In this document: piece after piece, positions 54,943 through 63,998 of the stretch
How the letters are laid out: each line of letters starts with the position of its first letter
Numbering within the stretch: position 1 is the first letter of the stretch
NCBI RefSeq assembly: GCF_963665055.1
Contig: NZ_OY762015.1
Location: 1,346,501-1,410,500 of the forward strand
Reading direction: 5' to 3'
Source of the DNA: an uncultured Methanobacterium sp.
GTDB lineage: Archaea > Methanobacteriota > Methanobacteria > Methanobacteriales > Methanobacteriaceae
DNA: 64,000 nucleotides
Translations under genes and position numbers: made by a program
The notes under the pieces: model-generated
Database searches by the model: none
The model's input: the letters and a program-made list of their open reading frames with translations, nothing else
What the model was told of the DNA's origin: nothing

Positions 54943-56058
54943 TTACTTAACCTGGTATTGGCTGGTTATATTACTAATAATCTGTAACAGTTTACTTTTA
55001 AAATTTTCTATATTTTCTATTTCTATGGTCTCCTCACGGTTGAAAAGTTCTGAAAAGATTTTATCCCCCACTAAATCATCCCAACCACTTTCAAGTTCAA
55101 CAATCATAGATCCTTCGGCTTTAAAACCTTCTTCAACAACTTTATCCAGATCCCCATCGGTTATGCCAATTATGGGAACGTTAAAACGATAAAGTATGTC
55201 TGCGGCAACCAGTGTGGTGTCATCACCCACCGTGACCACCATGTCTGCATTTTTCAACCGGTAAATATCTTCAGCAGCATGATTAAGATACGAAACCGTG
55301 AAAGTAACCTTAGACTTTTCAGATTTTAGTATTCGGGGTTTAACTCGGGATTTCCTCAATAAACCTGTTTTTACAATGGCTTTTTCAAGTTCAATGGGTC
55401 CCAGTTTTTCCACTCCATGTTCCTTAAGTTCTCCCCCTATAATCTGAATTATCATGCCATTTCTAGCGACGATAGCCACATCTGATGAGGTTGATTTCCC
55501 AACTACAATACCATTGACGAATATGTTCTCTTCAGGGGACACACCAGCAATGTTTCGACATATGGTGGTGGCTACTTCCTGGCAGGGATTTTCTGAAAAT
55601 AGACGTTCCCTGATCATTTCTGGAGTAACCACTCGCAGGCCCATCTTCTGGGCAATGTCTTCTGCCAGATTTTTTTGATCCTCACTCCAGGCCACCACAC
55701 TACCATCCTCTTCTCCGGGTCTTTCCATTTGGATAAGAGGCGGTTGATCCTGGGAGTTATGGTAAACCTTGTATCCAAAGGCATGGCCAGTTACACTGGA
55801 CTTACCATAGTTAATGAGGAAAATAACATCACATTCCTCCTCATTGAACTTGTCCACTGACTGGCTGGGGAAAAGTTTCTGACTGATATCGATCCTATCT
55901 TCAAGGTGAGCATCGATAACTGCAGTTCTCCCCATAGTACCACCCAATCTAGCCCGAACCGTACCATAATCCCCTAGAAAATCAAGAAAGTTCTGGGCAT
56001 AACCAGAATCAACTATCTCCGGCCCGTGTACCACTACACCAATCTTCATCATTTTCAT
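54943..56058 (-). CDS. DUF2117 domain protein
   Basis: 371 residues. KIGVVVHGPEIVDSGYAQNFLDFLGDYG at the start, then RLGGTMGRTAVIDA; the C-terminal part has a Rossmann-like region (ADMVVTVGDDTTLVAADILYRFNVPIIGITDGD). Matches the methanogen family DUF2117, function unknown. AAGGTGAACTA precedes the ATG. It is upstream of, and in the same direction as, the mmp run, and could be its first gene. Confidence 0.8.
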   Translation of the reverse strand: MKMMKIGVVVHGPEIVDSGYAQNFLDFLGDYGTVRARLGGTMGRTAVIDAHLEDRIDISQKLFPSQSVDKFNEEECDVIFLINYGKSSVTGHAFGYKVYHNSQDQPPLIQMERPGEEDGSVVAWSEDQKNLAEDIAQKMGLRVVTPEMIRERLFSENPCQEVATTICRNIAGVSPEENIFVNGIVVGKSTSSDVAIVARNGMIIQIIGGELKEHGVEKLGPIELEKAIVKTGLLRKSRVKPRILKSEKSKVTFTVSYLNHAAEDIYRLKNADMVVTVGDDTTLVAADILYRFNVPIIGITDGDLDKVVEEGFKAEGSMIVELESGWDDLVGDKIFSELFNREETIEIENIENFKSKLLQIISNITSQYQVK

Positions 56059-56364
56059 TAGTTCACCTTAGCATCACAATGTTTATTATAATTACCTCCA
56101 AATTGCATGGACCCCCGAGGGTGGGGAAGTTGATATTATGTCATGAAAATTTATGTCATGAAAGCTAAATCATATAAGCTAGATCATGAAAACTGATACT
56201 ATTCATGAAAATGATTGTATTCTCTTGAATCTTTGGAGACAGTAAAACTCATCATAAAAATTTAATAATAAAAATAATTCATAATAAAGCTTTAATCCGA
56301 ACAGAAGACGATTTATTTAGGATTTAACTTAATCAGGATTTAATAAAGTTTGAAAAGAATTAAA
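56059..56364. other. AT-rich spacer with TCATGAAA-type short repeats
   Basis: 306 bases, no gene. GTCATGAAAATTTAT, GTCATGAAAGC and ATCATGAAAACT recur at 56150-56215 in loose tandem. A G-rich stretch (CGAGGGTGGGGAAG) lies near 56116. Nothing more is seen. Confidence 0.4.
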
Positions 56365-56865
56365 TTATTTTTTGATTCTTTTTCGATAAACAGCCGATCC
56401 ACAAATTTCACAATCATCTCCCTCATAATTTGAAGGATATTTCTTTCTACAACCTCTGCAGATTTTAATCCACCCGTATACTTCTTTGATTCCTTCAGTT
56501 AAAACACTCCTGTAAGGAATCCCCTGAATTTTCAAGATGTTCTGGATTGAATAGTCATCAGTGACCACTGTGGGACTATAATTTTTTTTAAGAGTTACTG
56601 CTAGGGCTACTACAGTTATATCAACTTCAGATAATCTTAAAACATCACCAGAGTTTTCAATTGCTCTTTGAACCTCTTTCAATGCACTGGAATCAGGTTC
56701 CTCAATAATAATCTTGCCATGATCCAGGGCAGATTGTAGGGTTATTTTGGACTTTAAATCTTTAATTTCAGAAACAACAGTATTAGTTGTGATATTTTTA
56801 TATTTAGAGGATACAAAACCCCCAATAATTCCTGATGCATCCAAAACGTAAACTTTTTCTTTCAT
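56365..56865 (-). CDS. nob1: rRNA maturation endonuclease Nob1
   Basis: 166 residues from ATG 56865, preceded by AAGGTGA; an upstream frame start at 56940 adds a non-conserved leader. N-terminal PIN domain with acidic residues in VYVLDASGIIGG and LSEVDITVVALA...VVTDDYSIQN; C-terminal zinc ribbon CRGCRKKYPSNYEGDDCEICG. It cleaves the 3' end of 16S rRNA during small-subunit maturation. Confidence 0.92.
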   Translation of the reverse strand: MKEKVYVLDASGIIGGFVSSKYKNITTNTVVSEIKDLKSKITLQSALDHGKIIIEEPDSSALKEVQRAIENSGDVLRLSEVDITVVALAVTLKKNYSPTVVTDDYSIQNILKIQGIPYRSVLTEGIKEVYGWIKICRGCRKKYPSNYEGDDCEICGSAVYRKRIKK

Positions 56866-57091
56866 ATAATTCACCTTAAATTCTTCCATACACTCGCATA
56901 AAATTCTTAAATATTGAATTATTTCCAACAATAACCCCAAATTTATAAAATTTGTCTTTAAACTAATTAATTTTAATTTTAATTATTTTAAGATAGTTAT
57001 TGAATTATTAATCAGATCTGATGCATTTTTAGTACTTCCCTATGACTCAGGAGAAATGTTTTTATGTTACGAAAACAACAGATTACTTGTT

Positions 57092-57172
57092 GAGGGAGGG
57101 TGACATTAGATTCCTTTCACAATTTTTCGCCTGCGAAAAACCGCCTCCGAATTGGACCTAATGCCCTCCCTT
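57092..57172. ncRNA. Candidate structured small RNA
   Basis: A GC-rich island in very AT-rich DNA. GAGGGAGGG-TGA-CATTAG (57092-57109) pairs with CTAATG-CCCTCCCTT (57158-57172), an interrupted 15-bp stem with a 3-nt TGA bulge. Inside lies a second perfect hairpin, TTTTTCG/CGAAAAA (57123-57129/57134-57140). No reading frame of note. Strand and function unknown; not a tRNA (no T-loop). Confidence 0.5.
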
Positions 57173-57334
57173 GCACTAAATGCTTGAAATAATATTTTAA
57201 TGCTTTTTTTAAACGATTTAGAAATGTTTGACCAATACATTTTTTTTAATACTTGCGTTTTTTTATGTGCAATCTTTTATTGTATTAATTTTCTACTCAT
57301 ACTTTCATTAATTAATTATTATTCCAACCTATAT

Positions 57335-57342
57335 TTTATATA
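57335..57342 (+). promoter_or_regulatory. TATA box of the moaB gene
   Basis: TTTATATA lies 44 bases before the moaB ATG; transcription would start near 57365, leaving a short leader that contains AAGGTGG. Confidence 0.6.
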
Positions 57343-57385
57343 AGGCCAATTATCTAAAACTTACATAAATCCGGGAAGGTGGAAT

Positions 57386-57925
57386 ATGAAAAGTAGAACC
57401 ATGGAAGAACATAAAAAACACAGCCCACTAAAGGTAAAAATTGGAATAATCACTTTAAGTGACTCAAAATCTAACTCCTCCAAAATTATAGATTCAAATT
57501 TTGTTTTCAATCCAGAAGATCTTTCAGGTAAGATTATAAAGGACTCATTGGAAGACCAACATGAAATAGTGGCATATCATGTTATACCAGATGATGCCCA
57601 TCAACTGTTGGAAACCCTGGAAAAGATTCAAAATCAGGGTGCTGAAATCATTATCAGCACTGGAGGTACTGGAATTGGGAAACGGGATATTACCATTGAA
57701 ACCATCACCCCCCTCTTTGATAAGGAATTAAGTGGTTTTGGCGAAATTTTCAGGGCCGAAACTTATAAAGAACTGGGAACTGGTGCTATAATGACCCGAG
57801 CAACAGCAGGAGTCTGGAATGAAACACTGATAGTAGCATTACCTGGTTCCCCTAACGCAGTTCAGCTGGGAATGAAAATAATAAAACCAGAAATGGGGCA
57901 TCTGGTGAAACACATGAAACAATGA
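57386..57925 (+). CDS. moaB: Molybdenum cofactor biosynthesis protein, MoaB/MogA family
   Basis: 179 residues. IGIITLSDSKSNSS at the start, STGGTGIGKRDITIET (molybdopterin-binding) and VALPGSPNAVQLG are the MoCF-domain signatures. It adenylates molybdopterin before metal insertion, needed for tungsten or molybdenum formylmethanofuran dehydrogenase. It stands alone with its own TATA box. AAGGTGG precedes the ATG. Confidence 0.9.
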   Translation: MKSRTMEEHKKHSPLKVKIGIITLSDSKSNSSKIIDSNFVFNPEDLSGKIIKDSLEDQHEIVAYHVIPDDAHQLLETLEKIQNQGAEIIISTGGTGIGKRDITIETITPLFDKELSGFGEIFRAETYKELGTGAIMTRATAGVWNETLIVALPGSPNAVQLGMKIIKPEMGHLVKHMKQ

Positions 57926-58186
57926 TATTAAACCAGTTGAATTAGATTAACAACTTCAATTAAATTAACAAAGTTTAATTCAGATTAAACCAAATTAGAT
58001 TAACAAAGTTTAATTCAGATTAAAAAGTCAATTTAGATTTACAAGTTTATTCCAGATTAAAACGTACAATCATGAAAAAATGGGGAAAAATGGTAACTGC
58101 TGGGTAAAAAGGGGAGGCTTGTGGTTAAAAAATGGAGTAAACATGTAGTTAAAAAGGAGTAAATGGAATTAATAAAGTGTAAAATC
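57926..58186. repeat. Intergenic region with decayed direct repeats
   Basis: Between convergent moaB and pyrE. AACAAAGTTTAATTCAGATT occurs near 57967 and again near 58002; shorter relatives continue to about 58060. A second family (GTTAAAAA..GGAGTAAA) is seen at 58120-58165. No open frame. Confidence 0.6.
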
Positions 58187-58720
58187 CTATTTAAAATCAC
58201 CAATTGACACCAATGGTTCTAAAATTATTCCTTCCTTCTTCAGCTCTTCCACAGCTCCTTCTTCACGATCCACCACCACAAAGGTTCTCTCCACAATCCC
58301 CCCGTTGTCCTGAACAGCTTTAACAGCTTTTAAAAGAGAATTACCCGTGGTTGTAACATCTTCAACAACTATGACCTTATTTCCCTCTTTTAATTCACCC
58401 TCAATAAGTTGGGATGTTCCATAATCCTTCTTTTCTTTACGAACCATGAGCATGGGTATACCTGAGTTCAGGGCCACTGCCGTTGCAATGGGCACAGCTC
58501 CCAGGGCAGGCCCAGCCACCAGGTCAATATCATCATCACTTACCAGATGAGATATAATTTTTGCCACTTGAGAAAGGATCTGGGGGTCGGTGATGGCTTT
58601 TTTCATGTCCACATAGTAATCACTTTCCCTGCCTGAGGAAAGAGTGAATTTACCAAATTTAATAACCTGATTTGCTTTCAATAAGTTTATTAAGTTTTCT
58701 TTTTCCTGTTTGATTACCAT
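58187..58720 (-). CDS. pyrE: Orotate phosphoribosyltransferase
   Basis: 177 residues from ATG 58720 (AAAAGGA upstream at proper distance; ATG 58729 too close). FGKFTLSSGRESDYYVDMKKA at the N-terminus and the PRPP loop VIVVEDVTTTGNSLLKAV define PyrE. It joins orotate to PRPP in pyrimidine synthesis. Downstream of the zinc-finger microprotein gene on the same strand but 285 bases away. Confidence 0.95.
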   Translation of the reverse strand: MVIKQEKENLINLLKANQVIKFGKFTLSSGRESDYYVDMKKAITDPQILSQVAKIISHLVSDDDIDLVAGPALGAVPIATAVALNSGIPMLMVRKEKKDYGTSQLIEGELKEGNKVIVVEDVTTTGNSLLKAVKAVQDNGGIVERTFVVVDREEGAVEELKKEGIILEPLVSIGDFK

Positions 58721-59004
58721 TAATATCATTCCTTTTATAAACTCTTTTTATCAATTTTAAGTGGTTTTTATTCCCATTATCACAAATAAGAAGTATATTG
58801 CTTGAGTTATCAAAATTGTTTCAATATCCCAATATCTGATCGCTTGAGTTATCAATTTAAATCATGGTGCTGGGATTATGGCATTAATATTAATATTATA
58901 ATTCCATGATCTATCCTTATTAGTTCATATAATATTTATAACAGTTACAGCTTTATAACAGTTACAGCGTTTTTTATAACAGTGCAGACGTTATGACCGC
59001 TATT

Positions 59005-59151
59005 TTAGTGGACTTTCAATCCCCTTTGACAGCGCTGGCATACTCCCCGTTTCCATTGAAAACATTTCCCACAAACCAGACTACCACAAAGTGAACAAGT
59101 ATACATCTTACCAGGCTGGCCACAGATACTGCATATACCTCGAACTTCCAA
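59005..59151 (-). CDS. Zinc-finger microprotein (48 residues)
   Basis: A short frame starting TTG 59151, with AGGTGA five bases upstream. It has eight cysteines in four C-x2-C pairs: CSIC, CSLC, CGKC and CQRC, with basic residues between, and ends KVH. Two treble-clef or ribbon-like zinc sites are likely. The ribosome binding site, spacing of Cys pairs and GC bump over AT-rich flanks support coding. Family not recognised; archaeal zinc microproteins of this size often bind RNA or proteins. Confidence 0.75.
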   Translation of the reverse strand: MEVRGICSICGQPGKMYTCSLCGSLVCGKCFQWKRGVCQRCQRGLKVH

Positions 59152-59297
59152 AGATGTCACCTACATTAGTTAATACCTTGATTTAGTTAATATTATCCAG
59201 ATGAATTATTGAAGGAGTATTAAAGTATTGAAATTGGATTATAAAGTAGTGAAGTGGAGATATATTGAAGTGAAATATTCTTATGAAGTTTAGTTCT

Positions 59298-59381
59298 TAA
59301 TGAAGTTGAGTTTAATGAAGTTGAGTTTAATGAAGTTGAGTTTAATGAAGTTGAGTTTAATGAAGTTGAGTTTAATGAAGT
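59298..59381. repeat. 15-bp tandem array upstream of the microprotein gene
   Basis: Five perfect copies of TAATGAAGTTGAGTT (59298-59372) and a partial sixth. Lies about 145 bases upstream of the microprotein start and downstream of the PRC-barrel gene. Confidence 0.95.
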
Positions 59382-59616
59382 TTAGTGTCATTTTTAAAAC
59401 TTAAAACACACCCACTTTAAACACAACCCAATTAATACCGTCCTGAGTTTTGATGCTCATACTCCACCGTGGCCTACTCCATATAATAAAGGATCTCCAT
59501 GGATACATCAGGGAATATAAAATTATCCAGAATATAAAATATCTGCAGGAATAAAAAAATTATAATTTATTTAAAAAATTGGTTTTATTTAAATTGGTTT
59601 GAAAAGATTTAATCAA
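59382..59616. other. AT-rich spacer after the repeat array
   Basis: No open frame. Contains short tracts of TCCAGAATATAAAA-like repeats (59524-59545). No clear promoter or terminator could be assigned. Confidence 0.3.
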
Positions 59617-59880
<264 letters not shown>

Positions 59881-60242
59881 AGTATTCACCTCGGTTACAT
59901 ATGCAGGGTAGCTTCTAAAATTTAACTACCAATTAACAGATCAAATTCAATCATAATAATTAAGTTTCAAGATGTACTTATAGTTTCAGTGCTTGGAAAA
60001 TGATTAAAACATAGGGAATGTTGAGATGAAAGTTAAATTTATTCTAATTTAAAAAAAGAAAATTAAATCTTTGTAATAATTAAAAAAAAAATCTAATTAA
60101 TCCATTGTATGTGATTAATATGCTTAAAATTGTTTAAAATGAATATTTTTTGATTATAAAAAATAATTTAATTTAAAAAAAGGGTTTATTTAAAAATTAA
60201 AGGGAAAAAGTAGGGCAAAGAGTTTGTTAAACTCCCTGAAAT
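59881..60242. other. AT-rich spacer
   Basis: About 360 bases of nearly pure A/T, with long A and T runs (60050-60185) that could end the upstream minus-strand transcript. No open frame or structure seen. Confidence 0.4.
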
Positions 60243-61841
60243 TTACACCCCTTCAAAACATTTTTCCATGTGTTCTTCGCTGGGTTTTTTGGTTAAAAGA
60301 CTTACTACAACGGTAACCACAAAAGCAATTGGTAAAGCAATTATTATGGGGTCCACTGTTGGCCATGGTATGGAAGTGGATAACATGGCATGGCCAGTTA
60401 TTGCTTTAGCTATTCCCAGTGCTTCTGCTGATTTTTTGTATTCAAATACCAACCAGAATAAACTGATCAAGGTTCCTACCACTAATCCAGATATGGCACC
60501 TGCCTTGGTGCAGCCTTTCCAGAAAAGAGCAAACACGTACATGGAGAGGAATGCTGCTGCAGTTATGGAGAACCACATGGATGTACCCACTGCAATTATG
60601 TTGGTGGGGAGTATGAATCCCATGATAACTGCAATGATCATTGCAATGGCAATTCCCAGTCTTGCAACCATTACTGAAGCTCCTCCTGTTTTATTGGTCA
60701 CTGTTTCATAAATATCCCTTCCCAGTGCAGTTCCCTGGGTGTGTACCTGAGCACTGAGAGTGGACATAGCCGCTGACAGGAGAGTGATCATGAATAGATA
60801 CGCAAACCATAATGGCATAGCTGCGGTAATGAAAGCCGGGATAATCGAGTCCGCATTACCATTTGTAACTTGTATGGCCAGTTTACCTACAGTGTCAAAG
60901 AAATACACGTTGGACAAAGCACCTACAATGAAAGCGGTTCCAGTCATCAGGAGGATGAAAATTCCACCGATGAGTACAGCCCGGTTGAGTTCCTTGTTGG
61001 ATTTAACAGTCATAAAACGTACAACAAGCTGTGGCTGAGATAGAACTCCTATTCCCACTCCCAGTATCAGTGTACTGACCAAAGTCCACCAGAAGGGGCT
61101 TCCCAATGCAGGCATGGATGTCCAGCCTGTGAATCCCGTTGCTGTAGCCGCTGCAGTGGCTTTAGCTGGTACTACATTAACCAGGTTGGTGAGGGCTTGA
61201 TTGGCATCAGTAACTCCACCCAGTATCCAGTAGGTTGCTACCAGAAGGATAAACATTCCCACGAACATTATGGTACCCTGTAGGGCATCTGTGTACATCA
61301 CACCCCGTATTCCACCGAAAATAACGTAAAGAGCAACTATGAGTGCCAGCACAACTAAAGCAATATTATAATCTATACTGAGGGTTGTTTCTGCGAATCT
61401 GGCCATACCAATGAGAACCACTGATGCATATAGAGTCATTCCGAAAAATATTACCAGTCCACTGAAGTACTGTATGAATTTACTATCAAAACGTTTGGAT
61501 AAAAATTCCGGGAAAGTGAGGGCTCCTAAGTTGTGTCCCATTTTCCGGGTTCGTTTTCCAAAGAATACAAAGGCTATAAAAATACCCACCAGTATGTTCA
61601 GGAAGGTGAGCCATAACAGTCCCATTCCGTATACTCCAGCTGTACCACCAAAACCCACAATAGCAGCAGTACTGATGAAGGTTGCCCCGTAACTTAAGGC
61701 CATTATAAACGGATGGGTTTCCCTGCCTGCTACCAGATAGTCATCGGCAGTTTTGGTTCGCTTCCAGGCCACGTAACCCACGTAGCCAGTTATAAGCAAG
61801 TATATTAAAACTACAATACTCAATATTAGCAAATCATTCAT
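60243..61841 (-). CDS. Sodium:solute symporter (SSS family)
   Basis: 532 residues from ATG 61841 (in-frame GTG 61850 possible). About 13 membrane segments. DDYLVAGRETHPFIMALSYG (SSS TM1-2) and the sodium-site region IQYFSGLVIFFGMTLYASVV are visible, followed by YVIFGGIRGVMYTDALQG, an SSS signature. Substrate unknown; relatives carry acetate, pantothenate or proline. The tail ends in acidic residues. Downstream of the small partner gene by 41 bases. Confidence 0.9.
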   Translation of the reverse strand: MNDLLILSIVVLIYLLITGYVGYVAWKRTKTADDYLVAGRETHPFIMALSYGATFISTAAIVGFGGTAGVYGMGLLWLTFLNILVGIFIAFVFFGKRTRKMGHNLGALTFPEFLSKRFDSKFIQYFSGLVIFFGMTLYASVVLIGMARFAETTLSIDYNIALVVLALIVALYVIFGGIRGVMYTDALQGTIMFVGMFILLVATYWILGGVTDANQALTNLVNVVPAKATAAATATGFTGWTSMPALGSPFWWTLVSTLILGVGIGVLSQPQLVVRFMTVKSNKELNRAVLIGGIFILLMTGTAFIVGALSNVYFFDTVGKLAIQVTNGNADSIIPAFITAAMPLWFAYLFMITLLSAAMSTLSAQVHTQGTALGRDIYETVTNKTGGASVMVARLGIAIAMIIAVIMGFILPTNIIAVGTSMWFSITAAAFLSMYVFALFWKGCTKAGAISGLVVGTLISLFWLVFEYKKSAEALGIAKAITGHAMLSTSIPWPTVDPIIIALPIAFVVTVVVSLLTKKPSEEHMEKCFEGV

Positions 61842-61882
61842 ATAATCCACAACCTATCGTATTTTATGAATATACTAGATGA

Positions 61883-62092
61883 TCAAGCATCTTCTTCGTC
61901 CCAAAGACCCAATTCCTTCTCTTGCATTTCCTTTTCCTTCTTATGCCATTCTACTTCTTCTTTTATTTCTTGTTCTTCATCTTCGCCGCCTTTATTCCAG
62001 TTTATGATACCGTAAACAACGCATAAAAGAGTTGCCAGAATGCATCCAATATATGCACCCCATATCCAGGGGTCGTTTATTCCTAGAACCAA
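61883..62092 (-). CDS. Symporter small accessory protein
   Basis: 69 residues. Start TTG 62092 with a near-perfect AAGGAGGTGA. One membrane segment (WGAYIGCILATLLCVVYGIINW) after the NDPW motif, then a Glu/Lys-rich cytoplasmic tail. Such small proteins are regularly encoded next to archaeal SSS symporters and are thought to be subunits. Confidence 0.85.
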   Translation of the reverse strand: MVLGINDPWIWGAYIGCILATLLCVVYGIINWNKGGEDEEQEIKEEVEWHKKEKEMQEKELGLWDEEDA

Positions 62093-62641
62093 TTTTTCAC
62101 CTCCTTACAGCCATTAATAATGGCAATTATTTATCATTATAATTAGTGAACAACTACTTTTTATATATCTTTATCGATTTATCTGACCAACAGAAACTCA
62201 CAGTTGCTTACTAGTGATTTAATGGCAATTAGACATTCCATTACATTCATAGATTATAAAGAAATAGGGATAGATATTAAAGATTAAAGGAAATAAGGTA
62301 TATATTATTCTTTCGAGGATTGTTATTACTAATCCTCTATTTCAATGATCAAATTTACATGATAAATCCCAATTATAATTCCTAACACATAATTCCCATC
62401 CAACTCAGATTCCCATCTAATTCCGTTGCCCCTAATCCCCAATTATGTCTTAAAAAAGGCTAATGTATCTCAATAAAGATATAATAAGCAGTAGTTCCAT
62501 AATATTAAACATGAATTAAGTTTCAAACAATACTGGGGTTATGCTTGAAATGAGATGGTAAGATTTAAGGGAATATGGACCAAAATTTTGGAATTGAAAA
62601 AGGTATTAATAATTTAAAAACATGAAAGAAAGGTGATTATA
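62093..62641. other. Gene-free divergent region of about 550 bases
   Basis: A TATA-like box for the minus-strand symporter unit may be the TATATA at 62161-62168. A hairpin GAGGATT/AATCCTC with a 9-nt loop (62315-62337) is the only strong inverted repeat. Degenerate ATTCCCATC-type repeats occur at 62390-62440. No convincing open frame. Confidence 0.4.
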
Positions 62642-62998
62642 ATGTCTTCAACATTAATTACTTTCAAAAGAGAAATAAAAGGATCATTGAATGAGATTAA
62701 AGTTCCGGAAGAGTTTATCAAAGATTTTCATTTCACAAGCGATGAACATCTTATGATCATGCTAAGGGTTATTGGAACTGATTCTAAAAAGGTTAAAGAT
62801 TTTTTTAATGGGAGTGAAAATGAAACCTTCTTTTTAGAAACTGAAAATACCCAGGAAAGTGATTTCATAACAGAAACATCCGGTAATTTCATTTTAAGTT
62901 CCATGTATCTGGATGAAGGTCCTTCTCTTTCAGTGGATATCAATCAAGAAATTCCAATGGTTAGGACTATAATGGACTTCAAAAAGAATAAAAGTTAA
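62642..62998 (+). CDS. Hypothetical protein
   Basis: 118 residues from ATG 62642 with AAAGGTGAT upstream (an in-frame GTG at 62633 is inside that site). An alpha/beta soluble protein: LITFKREIKGSLNEIKVPEEFI, HLMIMLRVIGTDSKKVKDFF, and a beta-rich second half (FILSSMYLDEGPSLSVDINQEI). No family recognised. Monocistronic by spacing. Confidence 0.6.
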   Translation: MSSTLITFKREIKGSLNEIKVPEEFIKDFHFTSDEHLMIMLRVIGTDSKKVKDFFNGSENETFFLETENTQESDFITETSGNFILSSMYLDEGPSLSVDINQEIPMVRTIMDFKKNKS

Positions 62999-63213
62999 AC
63001 CAAAGACTTTTTAATTCCCATTTAATTTAATTCTTTAATTTCCTTTTTATTTTATAATTCCACTTAATCCATAACATCCATTATAAAGATTTAAGGGATA
63101 AATCCCCAAATCAGAAAATTCTAAATCTCTTTTCATATAATAAACCAACTTCAAGTTAATTTATTTCTGGTTCTGAAATACTGTTTAATGGAATAATGGT
63201 ACCAGAATACTAT

Positions 63214-63363
63214 TTACTGGGATGCTGGTTACTGGGATGCTGGTTACTGGGATGCTGGTTACTGGGATGCTGGTTACTGGGATGCTGGTTACTGGGATGC
63301 TGGTTACTGGGATGCTGGTTACTGGGATGCTGGTTACTGGGATACTAATTACTGGGATACTAA
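63214..63363. repeat. 15-bp tandem array between convergent genes
   Basis: Eight perfect copies of TTACTGGGATGCTGG (63214-63333) followed by two copies of TTACTGGGATACTAA (63334-63363). Being a multiple of 3, it creates an artefactual open frame of repeated MLVTG. It ends just after the stop of the N/G-rich protein. Confidence 0.95.
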
Positions 63364-63368
63364 TTAAG

Positions 63369-63998
63369 CTAGAGTTGTATCCTGATTATTTTGAAATAAT
63401 TACCACTGAAAATTGTGGTTCCAGAACTGGTTAATGAATCCACAGTTTGTCGTGACTGATCATTTCCCCCAGAACCCATATTGTTTCCCTGAGGAAGATT
63501 AGTCTGGTTATTCATGTTTCCTGGTGGCGGCACAATGTTGTTAGTCTGATTACCATTACTGGGCAAGTTTCCAGGAACCCCACCATTAGCAGTCTTATTC
63601 CCATGAGGGCTATTGGTATTGTTAAACATACCCCCGGTAGGTTGATTTCCTCCTTGCATTGAATTTTGGGTGGTCTGCGATCCATTGCTAAAACTGGGTA
63701 TCAAATCCAGGGAGTTGGGAAGAATTGGTGGCCCATAAGGTAATAGAAAACTCAAAGAATAATTTTCATCCATACTGGACCCTGCACCTCCCGCATTAGG
63801 TCCTGAAATTCCATTAACCCCCATTGAAGAAGATGTTTGATTGTTCTGAGTGCTTATTGTATATATGGTGCTGTTTTGATAATTTTCCTGAACTCCCTGA
63901 ACACTCTCCACCACAGTGACATTATTACCGTTACCCATATCCCCTAGAACATATTCCACCCAGTACTTATTTTGAAAATCAGACGCCACTATAACCAA
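63369..63998 (-). CDS. C-terminal part of an Asn/Gly/Gln-rich extracytoplasmic protein (partial)
   Basis: 209 residues; the frame is open to the window edge, so the N-terminus is missing and the TTG at 63998 is not a start. An alpha/beta segment (NKYWVEYVLGDMGNGNNVTVVE) leads to about 130 residues of N/G/Q/S/T/P-rich low complexity (SMQGGNQPTGGMFNN; GNMNNQTNLPQGNNM) with several N-x-S/T sites, then a short ordered end (TIFSGNYFKIIRIQL). Probably a membrane glycosyltransferase or surface protein with an outside domain; identity not certain. Confidence 0.55.
   Translation of the reverse strand: MVIVASDFQNKYWVEYVLGDMGNGNNVTVVESVQGVQENYQNSTIYTISTQNNQTSSSMGVNGISGPNAGGAGSSMDENYSLSFLLPYGPPILPNSLDLIPSFSNGSQTTQNSMQGGNQPTGGMFNNTNSPHGNKTANGGVPGNLPSNGNQTNNIVPPPGNMNNQTNLPQGNNMGSGGNDQSRQTVDSLTSSGTTIFSGNYFKIIRIQL

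Noticed and set aside
57092..57172. tRNA reading of the GC-rich hairpin
   Set aside because: The 7-bp GGGAGGG/CCCTCCC stem resembles an acceptor stem, but there is no T-arm, no anticodon arm and the outer stem continues beyond 7 bp.
63222..63434. Open frame of repeated MLVTG pentapeptides
   Set aside because: It is only the translation of the 15-bp tandem array; no ribosome binding site and no protein-like sequence outside the repeat.
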